Shown piece after piece: positions 7,493-16,622 of a DNA stretch of 55,422 nt. Under the pieces are notes generated by a model that did not search any database, was not told the DNA's origin, and saw only the letters and a program-made list of their open reading frames with translations. Within the stretch, counting starts at the first letter, position 1. Every line of letters begins with the position of its first letter. Position numbers and translations under genes: made by a program. This DNA is from Bacteroidales bacterium (lineage in GTDB: Bacteria; Bacteroidota; Bacteroidia; Bacteroidales; UBA932): NCBI GenBank assembly GCA_017527415.1, contig JAFXQA010000004.1:1-55422 (forward strand), read 5' to 3'.

Positions 7493-8535
7493 CACTTGGG
7501 CTCGTTCACGAACATGCACCAGCCGTAGGTGTCTTCCTCCATACCCTTCTGAATGCCGATGATGCGGTCGTACAGTTTCCTACTGATGGGGCCGCACTCG
7601 TCCAGGTACTTATATTCACGGGTAATGGTGCCGCTCTCCAGGGTAACCTTGTCGTCTATGCGGCTGATTGGCGTGATGACCACGGCCGTGCCGCAGGAGT
7701 TAACCTCTTCGAATGTCTCGAGCTCATCGACGAAGATGGTCCGGCGTTCGACCTTCAAGCCGAATTCCTCCGCGACCTTGCGCAGGCTCTTGTTGGTGAT
7801 GGAAGGCAGCACGCTGGGAGAGTTCGGGGTGATGTAGCAGCCGTGTTTGATGGCGAAGAAGTTGGAGGATCCGAACTCTTCGATGTGGGTGTGCGTGGCG
7901 CTGTCGAGGAACAGGAGCTCGCGATACCCCATCTTGTGGGCCAGGTTGTAGGCATGCAGGGACTGTGCGTAGTTGGCGCCGAGCTTGTAGCCGCCGGATC
8001 CGTAAGTGGCCGCACGGTCGTAGTTGCGGGAAAGCACCGCGGTGCCGGGCACCAGGATCTTGGCTCCGGAATAGGTACCAACACCGGAAGCCATCACTGC
8101 GAACATCACATCCCTCGAGGAATGGATTCCCAACTGGGGATTGATGCCGAAGAGGACGGGGCGCAGGTAGAGCGATCCGCAACTGTCGGTAGGAGGGAGG
8201 AATTCCCAGTTCGCCTGCACGCAGCTAACGCACATGTCGAGGAAGAGTTCCATCGAAGGGGCGGGCATATCCAGGTACTGGGCGCTGCTCTCCATGCGCT
8301 TGGCATTCTCGTCCGGGCGGAAGAGGCGCACGCGACCGTCCACGCCGCGGAAGGCCTTCAGGCCCTCGAAGCAGCACGGAGCATAGTGGAACACTCCGGC
8401 AAAACAGTGGAGGGAGAAGTTGAAGTTGTCGGTGACTACCGGCTTGCTCCATTTCCCTTCGATGCAGGTGGCGTAAACTATCGCATTCGTGGGGTAATAA
8501 CTAAATGATCTTTTTGAATAATCGATTTCAGCCAT
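7492..8535 (-). CDS. ilvE: Branched-chain amino acid aminotransferase
   Basis: A class IV PLP-dependent aminotransferase that interconverts valine, leucine and isoleucine with their 2-oxoacids. Visible features are the ATCIEGKW and YLRPVLFGINPQLGI regions, the YKLGANYAQSL segment that carries the PLP lysine, and ELLFLDSATHTHIEEFGSSNFFAIK, typical of the 340-360 residue BCAT family. I prefer the ATG at 8535 (347 residues); an in-frame ATG at 8556 would overlap buk by 11 bp and add seven unconserved residues. Located between buk and the VOR genes, it probably works in the catabolic direction. Confidence 0.93.
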   Translation of the reverse strand: MAEIDYSKRSFSYYPTNAIVYATCIEGKWSKPVVTDNFNFSLHCFAGVFHYAPCCFEGLKAFRGVDGRVRLFRPDENAKRMESSAQYLDMPAPSMELFLDMCVSCVQANWEFLPPTDSCGSLYLRPVLFGINPQLGIHSSRDVMFAVMASGVGTYSGAKILVPGTAVLSRNYDRAATYGSGGYKLGANYAQSLHAYNLAHKMGYRELLFLDSATHTHIEEFGSSNFFAIKHGCYITPNSPSVLPSITNKSLRKVAEEFGLKVERRTIFVDELETFEEVNSCGTAVVITPISRIDDKVTLESGTITREYKYLDECGPISRKLYDRIIGIQKGMEEDTYGWCMFVNEPK

Positions 8536-8545
8536 AGTTATAGTT

Positions 8546-9673
8546 TTAGTCTTCAATTATGTGGTCTTTGTTGTATGTGTGTATCTTGGTTTCCCCGGCC
8601 AGGATCATGTATCCGTTCTCCGCCAGGGATTCGAGCTCGTTCTCCCCGGGATACACTCTGACGGGAGCGAGCCATTCCACCTTCTTGGTGATGGCGTCCG
8701 TGATGGGCTTGCTGTAGGCAACGCCGCCGGTGAGGATAATCACATCCACCTTGCCGTCCACCACCGCGCCCTGCGCGACGATGTACTTGGCGATGTTCAG
8801 CACGAAGGCCTTCAGGAACACTACGTATTCCTCCTGACCCTCCTGGGCACGTTCCACCACCACCCTCATATCGTTGGTGCCGAAATACGCCACAGCGCCG
8901 CCCTTGCCTATGAGTTTCTTCTTTATCTCCTGCTTGGTGTACTTGCCGCTGAAGCACATGTCGATGAGCGGATAAGGAGGGCAGCACCCGGCCCTTTCGG
9001 GCGTGATGGGGCCGTCGCCGCCAAGGCCGTGGGACGTGTCGATGACGCGTCCGTCACGGTGCAGGGAGATCGTTACGCCTCCGCCCATGTGGCAGATAAT
9101 CGCGGTGGTATCCTCAGCCTTGCGGCCGGTATCCCGCAGGTATCTGCGCATGATGGCGCGGGTGTTGAGGGCGTGGAAAAGGGTTCTGCGCGGGAATTCC
9201 GGGATACCACCCACGTGGCACTCGGGGAGCATCTCGTCCGCCATGGGAGGATCCGCCACATACGCGACACAGGGGCCGAAGGGGCCGTCTTTACCGCGGA
9301 TGGCGTTAATCTCGCCGGCGATGTTGTCCCCGATCAAAGCAGAAAGATTGCAGGCATGGTTACCTTCGCGGCTGGAAGATAGCACCTCGCGCATGTCGGC
9401 GTTCACATTGTAGACGCCGGTGACGCAGGGGGTGAAGAGGCCGCCGCGGCACATCACTATGTCGATGTCCTCCAGACGTACGCCTATCTCCTTAAGCGCT
9501 TTCAGGATGGCTTCCGTGCGCATGCCATCCTGGTCCATCACGTCGGCGAACTTCGATAGCTCCTCGACGGAATGCTCCAGTTTCTTTTCCAGGATGCAGG
9601 CTCCGTCCTTGTAGAGAGCGAACTTGGTGGTGATGGATCCAGTGTTTACTACGAGAATGGTTCCTTTTGCCAT
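8546..9673 (-). CDS. buk: Butyrate kinase (branched-chain fatty acid kinase)
   Basis: A 375-residue acetokinase-family enzyme that makes ATP from acyl phosphate and ADP. Motifs include the N-terminal VVNTGSITTKFALY phosphate-binding loop, MCRGGLF, NIAGEINA, ICHMGGGVTISLHRDGRVIDTS and LTGGVAYSKPI. Length and sequence fit Buk rather than AckA (usually about 400). It lies 2 bp from ptb. Together Ptb and Buk turn butyryl-, isobutyryl- or isovaleryl-CoA into the free acid with ATP gain. The adjoining aminotransferase and VOR favour branched-chain substrates. Confidence 0.95.
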   Translation of the reverse strand: MAKGTILVVNTGSITTKFALYKDGACILEKKLEHSVEELSKFADVMDQDGMRTEAILKALKEIGVRLEDIDIVMCRGGLFTPCVTGVYNVNADMREVLSSSREGNHACNLSALIGDNIAGEINAIRGKDGPFGPCVAYVADPPMADEMLPECHVGGIPEFPRRTLFHALNTRAIMRRYLRDTGRKAEDTTAIICHMGGGVTISLHRDGRVIDTSHGLGGDGPITPERAGCCPPYPLIDMCFSGKYTKQEIKKKLIGKGGAVAYFGTNDMRVVVERAQEGQEEYVVFLKAFVLNIAKYIVAQGAVVDGKVDVIILTGGVAYSKPITDAITKKVEWLAPVRVYPGENELESLAENGYMILAGETKIHTYNKDHIIED

Positions 9674-9675
9674 AC

Positions 9676-10584
9676 CTACTTCACGAAAGCGACCGCCGCC
9701 GCGATCGAGTTAAGTTTAACGTCCACGGAATCGGCCCTGGAGGCAAGTACGCACGGCACCTTGGTGCCCACCAGCATGCCGGCCTGCTTCACACCTTTGA
9801 TCATCTTGGTGTTGGCCTTCCAGAAAACGTTGCCGGCTTCAATGTTGGGGAACAGCAGGCAGTCGGCGTCTCCCGCCACGGGGCTGGAGAGCTTCTTGAT
9901 TTCTGCGGACTCCTTGTCGACGGCAACGTCGAGGGCCAGGGGGCCGTCTCCTATGCAGCCGGGGATCTGGCCGCGGTCGCACATCTTGGCGAGCATCGCA
10001 CCCTCCATGCAGGCGGGCATGGTGTCCAGCATCTGCTCGGAAGCCGCAATGAAGGCGATCTTGGGTTTCTCTGCACCGAAGGCCTTTGCCACGGAAATCA
10101 GGTAGCCCGCGATCTTCACCTTCTGGCGGAAATCCGGCAGGGGGACGACTGCCACGTCGCTGACGAACATCAGCTTGTGGTAGTTCGGATTCTCCAGCAC
10201 TCCCACGTGGGAAAGCAGGCCCTTGGCGGGTAGGAGCCCGGTTTCCTTGTTCAGGACGCCGCGGAGGAACTTGTCGGTGGAGCAAAGCCCCTTCATGAGC
10301 ACGTCGCCCTCCCCGTCATGAACCATCCGGACGGCCTCGGCCACGGCCTTGAGCTCGTCCTTGATGTCCATGACAGTGAAGCGAGAGGCGTCGATCCTGC
10401 ATTCAGCGCAGGCCTTCAGGATCATGTCTGCATCTCCCACGAGGGTTACGTCCACGATGCCGAGTTCCAGGGCCTTGGAAGCAGCCTCTATGGTATGGCT
10501 GTCCACGGCCCAGGCGGCTATCATCCGCTTGCGAACACCTTTCGCCTGAAGCTCGGCGAAAAGTTCGTTAAACGATTTTATCAT
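9676..10584 (-). CDS. ptb: Phosphate butyryltransferase
   Basis: A 302-residue member of the phosphate acetyl/butyryltransferase family, transferring an acyl group from CoA to phosphate. Visible family segments are LSHVGVLENPNYHKLMFVSDVAVVP in the middle and the C-terminal DCLLFPNIEAGNVFWKANTK. It is the first gene of the ptb-buk pair and follows nagB by 26 bp, so it could be read from the same message as the upstream amino-sugar genes. No obvious promoter of its own is visible in that gap. Confidence 0.93.
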   Translation of the reverse strand: MIKSFNELFAELQAKGVRKRMIAAWAVDSHTIEAASKALELGIVDVTLVGDADMILKACAECRIDASRFTVMDIKDELKAVAEAVRMVHDGEGDVLMKGLCSTDKFLRGVLNKETGLLPAKGLLSHVGVLENPNYHKLMFVSDVAVVPLPDFRQKVKIAGYLISVAKAFGAEKPKIAFIAASEQMLDTMPACMEGAMLAKMCDRGQIPGCIGDGPLALDVAVDKESAEIKKLSSPVAGDADCLLFPNIEAGNVFWKANTKMIKGVKQAGMLVGTKVPCVLASRADSVDVKLNSIAAAVAFVK

Positions 10585-10610
10585 TGGTTATCAGTGGTTA
10601 TTAGTGTATT

Positions 10611-11405
10611 CTATCGCATCTCCGCAGCCTCTACGGCCTTGAAGTATTTGTAGCTGTTCACCAGCAGTTCGCCGGCCGCATCCTCGTCGAGGACTATGAT
10701 GCCGTCGGGATGGTTCTGCAGGGCGGACACGGTGTTCTTGTGGGTGATGGGGCCTTCGATGGCCTCTCCGATCGCACGGGCCTTCTTGGGGCCGAGAGCG
10801 AGGATAACAACCTCCTTGGCGGAGAGGACGGTCGCGACACCTACGGACATCGCCTGCTTGGGAACGAGATTGATGTCACCGCCGAAGAAGCGGGAATTCA
10901 CGCGTATGGTGTCGTCGGTGAGGGTGACCACGCGGGTACGGCTCTGCAGGGGCGAGAAGGGTTCGTTGAATGCGATGTGGCCGTCTTCGCCGATTCCTCC
11001 GAAGAAGAGGTCGAATCCTCCGGCCTCGACTATCTTCTCTTCGTAGGAAGCGCACTCGGCCGCGAGGTCGGGAGCGTTGCCGTCGAGGATATGGATGTTT
11101 GCGCGGGGGATGTCGATATGGTCGAAGAGGTTGCGGTACATGAAGCTGTGATAGCTCTCCGGATGCTCGACGGGCAGGCCCACGTACTCATCCATATTGA
11201 AAGTGATCACGTTCTTGAAGCTGAGCTCGCCGGCCTTGACTTTGCGGACGAGTTCGGCGTATACCTTGAGCGGGGTGGATCCGGTAGGAAGCCCCAGCAC
11301 AAAGGGCTTGTCGCTGATTTTTGCCTTTGCCTTGATGGCGTTGGCGATGCGGTCGGCCACCCAAAGGGCGGCCTCTTTCTCTGTGTCTCTGATAATTACT
11401 TTCAT
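10611..11405 (-). CDS. nagB: Glucosamine-6-phosphate deaminase (canonical copy)
   Basis: A 264-residue NagB that converts glucosamine 6-phosphate to fructose 6-phosphate and ammonia in the cytoplasm. Catalytic motifs are intact: LGLPTGSTPLKVY near the N-terminus, NMDEYVGLP (acid/base Asp), and GIGEDGHIAFNEP, which supplies the catalytic Asp, His and Glu. It is separated by the AT-rich island from the NagB-PIG-L fusion gene, although both genes point the same way. That suggests the two amino-sugar genes were once adjacent. Confidence 0.96.
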   Translation of the reverse strand: MKVIIRDTEKEAALWVADRIANAIKAKAKISDKPFVLGLPTGSTPLKVYAELVRKVKAGELSFKNVITFNMDEYVGLPVEHPESYHSFMYRNLFDHIDIPRANIHILDGNAPDLAAECASYEEKIVEAGGFDLFFGGIGEDGHIAFNEPFSPLQSRTRVVTLTDDTIRVNSRFFGGDINLVPKQAMSVGVATVLSAKEVVILALGPKKARAIGEAIEGPITHKNTVSALQNHPDGIIVLDEDAAGELLVNSYKYFKAVEAAEMR

Positions 11406-11432
11406 ATTATCTCAATTACTCAATCTTTATTT

Positions 11433-13376
11433 CTAATGCCAAATTACATCTTTTTTATCATTATCCCATACAAAAATACGATTTTCGCTTCCTGATGAAA
11501 TATTTTTTATATAAAAGAGCGCATCCTTGGGCGCCATCTCTATGTCAAGGAAAACATCATTTGCTTTAATTGTTTGAATATGTTCCCAATGATTCATTTT
11601 CCACCATGCGACCTCGTAATAATCCCCCGGCATTATGGCATTCCCATCCCCTCTTAGTATGTATTCAATTTTTGATAATTGTATTGGAACTCCGAAATCA
11701 ACACATCCATAATAATCTTCTCCCTTTGCACTATAATATGTTAAGGGATCATTGTCAAACAGTTTCTCAAACCCATTGTTGTTTTCAACCACTGAATACT
11801 CAAAACGAGGTGTGGTATCATTAATACCATAAAAAAACACTTCTGCCATATCTGACACTCTCGTATTCGTTGAACAAAAACGCCAGTAACGGTACTTTTC
11901 GTCAGTGTTTAAATATCTTATCCCGGATGTAAGAGGCCACTTTGGCAAAAAATCTAATGGCACCCATTTTTTCTTATCATTGGATGCTTCAAAAACCCCA
12001 TTCCTAAGTGTGGACACTAAATATACATGTTGATGCATGGGATATTTTCTATTCAAATGTAGGTTAATGGTACTCGTATCATTAGGGATAACATATGAGA
12101 CTTGGCCCAATCTATTGAGTATAAATGGATAGCTGAAAGGGATTAATTTCGCATCCTCAAATGCTAGTACAATATAAGCAACATCGCGTCCCATCTTAGT
12201 AAAGAATGCGTTTTTCCCCCGTGTTTTACCATACCATATTGGATGCCAATTATCATTATCAAAAACAGCAATAAACGCCACACGACTTCTGACCCTTTTA
12301 AATAATTTAATCTTAATGTCTGATGTGGCCATATACTCCTCACTAACATCTTTAAAGAACTCTGACCCAGTTGTCTGTACAATGTGTTTTTGTGATTTGA
12401 TCTTTTTTAGATACTCTTTGTTAGCAGAAAACGTCCTTCTGAAAACTTTAGCAATTCTCTGATGCTTAAAAAAAGGATAACCTGGATTTGATGTGAAGGG
12501 ATTGAATATTTCAGAATTGCCATGTATGGACCAAAAAGAGTTCCAACTATGTCCGCTTCTTCTGTCTGGCCACTGCGGGGTATAATCAATTGTTACCGGA
12601 AGTCCTTTTGATCTCATTATCAAAGTAACCAACTCGGCGTTCTCATTACAAGAAGCGCTATTAGGGTACATAACAAACAATGAATCGTCAAATATAGGTA
12701 TTTCATGTGGCTGAATAACTTTTCTTTGTTTTTGAATCATCTCTTTTAGTAATGAATTCACCCTTGTAATTGCTGCACTGGGATCATATTCGTAATCATA
12801 ACATTCATACAGATTGCCAATACTCCCGTAAGCGAAAGAACGCATTTCGGTTCGCCAATCAAATATAGGTTGCACTTGTGAGCAAGTAAAAGGAAGTAGA
12901 TACTCACAAAAACAATCGAAATCAAGGTGCTTGGCCCAATCACCTTCCTTCCACTGTTTATACGCCATATCAATATCTTTAACAAGATACTCAGACTTTA
13001 TTACCTCAATCAATGGTTTATAATCTATCTCCGAGGCGAATCTGTCAGACAATCGATTCAAGGAATCTGCGCGATCTGATGCCGACAGGTTTTTTTCTCT
13101 AAATACTCGCTTACATGCATCATAATACTCCTTGTATTTCCCAACCATCGCATAATGACCAGGCATATTCTTAATCAAGAATTTCGTTGCCAACAATTTA
13201 TCTCTGTCTGATTCCGACTTTGACTCCTTAAACTCCCTATGGTAATGCGAAAGAGTGCGTCTTAATTCCTCTTTGTTATCTCCTGCCTGCTTCAATGATA
13301 CATATAATCCACGGTCGCATCCGCAAAGAGACGCTAGACAAGTTAGCACAAATAATAATATTCTATAATGCATCAT
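11433..13376 (-). CDS. Transglutaminase-like lipoprotein
   Basis: The 647-residue product opens with a lipoprotein signal ending LASLCGC. A transglutaminase-core pattern follows: NSASCNENAELVTLIMRSKGLP supplies the likely catalytic Cys near residue 243 and GHSWN the His near 276. The last part (FEKLFDNDPLTYYSAKGEDYYGCVDFG, LSKIEYILRGDGN) resembles an F5/8-type discoidin carbohydrate-binding domain. I infer a surface lipoprotein that processes or cross-links protein or peptide substrates. ATG at 13376 (or 13373) is preferred; the longer frame would begin with GTG. The start overlaps the preceding membrane-protein gene by 14 bp. Base composition is AT-rich, like the other three island genes. 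Confidence 0.72.
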   Translation of the reverse strand: MMHYRILLFVLTCLASLCGCDRGLYVSLKQAGDNKEELRRTLSHYHREFKESKSESDRDKLLATKFLIKNMPGHYAMVGKYKEYYDACKRVFREKNLSASDRADSLNRLSDRFASEIDYKPLIEVIKSEYLVKDIDMAYKQWKEGDWAKHLDFDCFCEYLLPFTCSQVQPIFDWRTEMRSFAYGSIGNLYECYDYEYDPSAAITRVNSLLKEMIQKQRKVIQPHEIPIFDDSLFVMYPNSASCNENAELVTLIMRSKGLPVTIDYTPQWPDRRSGHSWNSFWSIHGNSEIFNPFTSNPGYPFFKHQRIAKVFRRTFSANKEYLKKIKSQKHIVQTTGSEFFKDVSEEYMATSDIKIKLFKRVRSRVAFIAVFDNDNWHPIWYGKTRGKNAFFTKMGRDVAYIVLAFEDAKLIPFSYPFILNRLGQVSYVIPNDTSTINLHLNRKYPMHQHVYLVSTLRNGVFEASNDKKKWVPLDFLPKWPLTSGIRYLNTDEKYRYWRFCSTNTRVSDMAEVFFYGINDTTPRFEYSVVENNNGFEKLFDNDPLTYYSAKGEDYYGCVDFGVPIQLSKIEYILRGDGNAIMPGDYYEVAWWKMNHWEHIQTIKANDVFLDIEMAPKDALFYIKNISSGSENRIFVWDNDKKDVIWH

Positions 13377-14598
13377 ATCCACTAATAACACCTAATTTCT
13401 CTTTCACATCGTTAACAATCAGAATAGCATCACTACTTCCCACTTTTATGGGCATCGAGAGTATATCCGTTCCCACTTTAAGAGCATTTGTGTAATCAGA
13501 TCTGGTAAAAAAAAGAAGGAACTCTTTGTACTTGGGCATCAACTTTATTGGAACCATAGTTGAGGCTTTTCGATAATAATACAACGCCTCATTTATTTGT
13601 CCAGCATTCAAAAGATAGTCTCCCATTGCACAGTATGAGACCGTGCAAGGTAATCTCTTCACAGCATGGTTAACCACACAAGGGTATAACCGGCTGTGCT
13701 GAAAGTCTTCGTATTTTAATAAAGGTTCAAGTAATGATGGGCATAATTGATAAAAATTTGTATTAACAATTACTTGCTCTATTCTATGTGTGTCCACTTG
13801 ATTAGTCATGAAAGCTTCAGTAACAACCTCGAAATGCTTTTTGTAGCACCACTCTCCCATTCCCAATAATATCAAGACTATGCTTAAAGTGTTTATCAAG
13901 ACGCCAAAATATGGTTTCCGCATCGCAATAACCATAGTCCAAAAAAGTATCCATGTAACAATATGAGAGAAGGGGAATGAAAAAAGTGCAAAAACAACAA
14001 AAACGAGAAGGACGGATTTAAGGATGTCATTCAAACCATTATCCGTTTTTGCAAGAAAGAGAACAACTAAAATTGAGCAAAAAAATAACAAACCTATAAC
14101 ACCTAAAACCACAGAACAATGTAAAAACTCATTGTAAGAAATCACAATATCATCAGCATAAATGGCAAAAGGCGATGTAGTATGACGCTCAAAAAAACGC
14201 GCCTGAAACAACATGTAATTATTCTGCATCCCATTAAGGCCGAAGCCTAATGGTTTTGCTTCAATCATGGATAAACAAGTACGCCAGATTAATAACCTGC
14301 CATATACTGACTCTGGTCGTAACAAAAAAAGAAAAAAGGTTAGCGCACAAAATAATACGCATAATAAAGGGTAAGCTTTCTGAGGAATTCTTTTTCTGTC
14401 ATAAAAACAACATCCTAACACAGATGCGACAATAAGCGTTCTGGACTTGAGCAAAAAGTATAAAAAAACAGCCAAAACACTTAATAAAACTATCAAAACC
14501 GTCGAAAATGATTTACCTTTAATGAATATACGACTGGTAGATGCGTATATAAAAACAAACGCGCATGATACTAAAGTTGATATGATAGCAATAGGCAT
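13363..14598 (-). CDS. O-antigen ligase-like membrane protein with C-terminal TPR-like region
   Basis: The 411-residue product has several transmembrane helices in its first 240 residues and the Wzy_C/WaaL-type signatures SRTLIVASVLG, GRLLIWRTCLSMIEAKPLGFGLNGMQNNYM (about residues 110-140) and SYNEFLH. The C-terminal 150 residues are soluble and contain a TPR-like helix pair (CAMGDYLLNAGQINEALYYYRKAS). O-antigen ligases usually have four or more further helices before the SRT motif, so this protein is N-terminally short. The ATG lies only 9 bp after the preceding stop, so no longer start is available. Function as a glycan ligase or polymerase is inferred from the family. Sampled GC is about 35%. 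Confidence 0.65.
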   Translation of the reverse strand: MPIAIISTLVSCAFVFIYASTSRIFIKGKSFSTVLIVLLSVLAVFLYFLLKSRTLIVASVLGCCFYDRKRIPQKAYPLLCVLFCALTFFLFLLRPESVYGRLLIWRTCLSMIEAKPLGFGLNGMQNNYMLFQARFFERHTTSPFAIYADDIVISYNEFLHCSVVLGVIGLLFFCSILVVLFLAKTDNGLNDILKSVLLVFVVFALFSFPFSHIVTWILFWTMVIAMRKPYFGVLINTLSIVLILLGMGEWCYKKHFEVVTEAFMTNQVDTHRIEQVIVNTNFYQLCPSLLEPLLKYEDFQHSRLYPCVVNHAVKRLPCTVSYCAMGDYLLNAGQINEALYYYRKASTMVPIKLMPKYKEFLLFFTRSDYTNALKVGTDILSMPIKVGSSDAILIVNDVKEKLGVISGYDAL

Positions 14599-14607
14599 GG
14601 AAGACGT

Positions 14608-15168
14608 TTACATTCCACCGCCAAAAATCATTGCGGATGCTTTAATATAAGATGAATTCTTTGCGATCTCCGGAATGTTGAATCGAAAACTATCCAAAAT
14701 CTTATCTTCCAATTCTTCTAATCTAATTATGGGGATAGAAAGCAAACTATCATTCGTTGAATCGTAACAAATAGCATAAAGAACCTCCCTTGGTTTTCCA
14801 GTCTGAGGGTTTATAGCAATTCGAAAATCTAGGAAAGAATCCTCCAATACATTACCATAGAGCAACCTTTCATCGTTTGAAAATACATCACTAACAACCT
14901 CGGTGAGTAATTCTTTATTAATGGACACACAACCATTAATTATGCTTGCCTCCTCAAAAGATAAATCACATCCAGTGATCAACGATTTTTGAGGTTGAGT
15001 AATACAGGTGTTCTTAGTATTACAAATAAATAGATATCCGTCATGATGTATAATATTGTATGTCTCGCACACTCCTTGAACACTATCCACAAAGGCATAA
15101 TTAACTTGACCCTTAGTGGTGAAAATATCACAACAAAACAAAAGACAGATTAAAAATATCTTTTTCAT
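14608..15168 (-). CDS. Secreted protein of unknown function
   Basis: The 186-residue product has a clear N-terminal signal (KKIFLICLLFCCDIFTTKG) and no further membrane segment, so it is probably periplasmic or extracellular. The second half has a pattern seen in small secreted Bacteroidales proteins: DFRIAINPQTGKPREVLYAI, then SIPIIRLEELEDKIL. I do not recognise a named family with confidence. It sits between a lipoprotein gene and an O-antigen ligase-like gene in the AT-rich island, all in tight succession, so it is probably part of that module. Confidence 0.6.
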   Translation of the reverse strand: MKKIFLICLLFCCDIFTTKGQVNYAFVDSVQGVCETYNIIHHDGYLFICNTKNTCITQPQKSLITGCDLSFEEASIINGCVSINKELLTEVVSDVFSNDERLLYGNVLEDSFLDFRIAINPQTGKPREVLYAICYDSTNDSLLSIPIIRLEELEDKILDSFRFNIPEIAKNSSYIKASAMIFGGGM

Positions 15169-15176
15169 AAAAAAAA

Positions 15177-16613
15177 CTATTCGTTAGATTGCAGCTGCTT
15201 AATATGCTTTGTATGATCAATATTAAAACTTCTTTGAAACAATTGGCTGTCATAGTTATTCGCACTTAACCACGCGTCAATCAAGTTAAAATATTTTTGT
15301 TGATTTTGATGCCTATAGTATTTCCAAAAGATAGGGTCATCAACATTTGTACCAATCCCATACTTTTTATACAACAAGTAATCCCAAATCTTTGCTTCTA
15401 ATTCCATATCGCCTTTATCCCAATTGTCTCCACATTGATATTGATATGCGTGGAACAACTCTTCAAGCAAGCCAGTTGGATAGTCCCATTCTGGATAGTC
15501 ATCTGGAAGGCCAGACAATGGAACAGAGATAATAACTTTGCCATTAGTGTCTGGTGGATATGTTAAGTAATGATTATTTTCATAATGCTCGTGGTCATAT
15601 AGGACAACCCGTATGAGGACCTTCGATGTATTGAGTTTTGCACATAACTGCGCAACCATTTGACACTTACTTGAATAATTATTAATTGCTGTACTTATTC
15701 TATTCGCTTCACTCAATACATCTCCTGTCACAAATCCCGCTGAGCTATGGGACAAGTAGCCAACTTTCAGACTAGTACTATTATTGCCTGAATATCCGTT
15801 GCCTCCCCCTCCCCCTCCTCCTCCACCATTCGTATTCCCTTCATCCGGATCATAATACTCTCCTTCATTATAACCATAATTATTCCACAACCACCACCAA
15901 AAATTTGGATCATCAAAAGGAAAATACGGATAGTCTCCATAGCAATAACTTGCTTCAAGTTCGGTATCCATTGAGGATTTGGTTAATAATACATGCCCTC
16001 GTTGAAAACGAATGCCAGCGAACAATGAATAAAGATCGATATTCCTTATGTTTGCGCAAAAAAAACCAACCTTTTTCTTCCCGTTTACATATTGATTAAC
16101 TCGACATAACTTTCCATCCAAAGAACAATACAGTTTGAGCCCACTATAATCTTTCATATCTCCGCAATTATCCAACTGCTTATACCATCCTTTAGAATGT
16201 GACCTATCAAACTCGCTAGTGGGAATTAACAACACAATAAAGACACCCGAGGTTGACTTTTCAATATTGTATGTCACAAGAAGATGCTGATAACATGGCA
16301 CTTTACGAGCATGTTTAGCATTTACATAATTTTGGACTACACGATATGCATATGTGGTATTAATACGCGTTTCAACATTTATCTGATGCCTCTCGAAGTT
16401 ATAATTGCACTGTGCAACTGTCCAATCAGGAATTATGTTTCCAAAATAAAAAGCATTTTTTGGATTGAACTTATCCTTCAACCGAATTACTTCATTCTCA
16501 AAAAGGCTTATCGCTTCTGAGACTTCTTCTGATTCTTTTGAACTGCTCCTATCATCTATATTACAAGATGAAACAAATACTACCAGGAGCGAAATAACAA
16601 TTATCCTTTTCAA
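15177..16613 (-). CDS. Lipoprotein with a zincin-like EELFHAYQ motif and polyglycine linker
   Basis: The 478-residue product appears to start at TTG (16613), because that start gives a good lipoprotein signal (RIIVISLLVVFVSSC) and no in-frame ATG lies nearby. A linker with about ten consecutive glycines (near residue 265) splits it in two. The C-terminal half has GLLEELFHAYQYQ followed by MELEAKIWDY. Related Bacteroidota proteins carry HELxHAYQ with a downstream Glu, the layout of a zinc metalloprotease; here the first His of HExxH is Glu, so zinc binding may be lost. Tryptophan/tyrosine-rich sequence precedes the linker. AT-rich; start lies 9 bp beyond the NagB-PIG-L stop. Role unknown. Confidence 0.62.
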   Translation of the reverse strand: MKRIIVISLLVVFVSSCNIDDRSSSKESEEVSEAISLFENEVIRLKDKFNPKNAFYFGNIIPDWTVAQCNYNFERHQINVETRINTTYAYRVVQNYVNAKHARKVPCYQHLLVTYNIEKSTSGVFIVLLIPTSEFDRSHSKGWYKQLDNCGDMKDYSGLKLYCSLDGKLCRVNQYVNGKKKVGFFCANIRNIDLYSLFAGIRFQRGHVLLTKSSMDTELEASYCYGDYPYFPFDDPNFWWWLWNNYGYNEGEYYDPDEGNTNGGGGGGGGGNGYSGNNSTSLKVGYLSHSSAGFVTGDVLSEANRISTAINNYSSKCQMVAQLCAKLNTSKVLIRVVLYDHEHYENNHYLTYPPDTNGKVIISVPLSGLPDDYPEWDYPTGLLEELFHAYQYQCGDNWDKGDMELEAKIWDYLLYKKYGIGTNVDDPIFWKYYRHQNQQKYFNLIDAWLSANNYDSQLFQRSFNIDHTKHIKQLQSNE

Positions 16614-16622
16614 ATCTAAATA

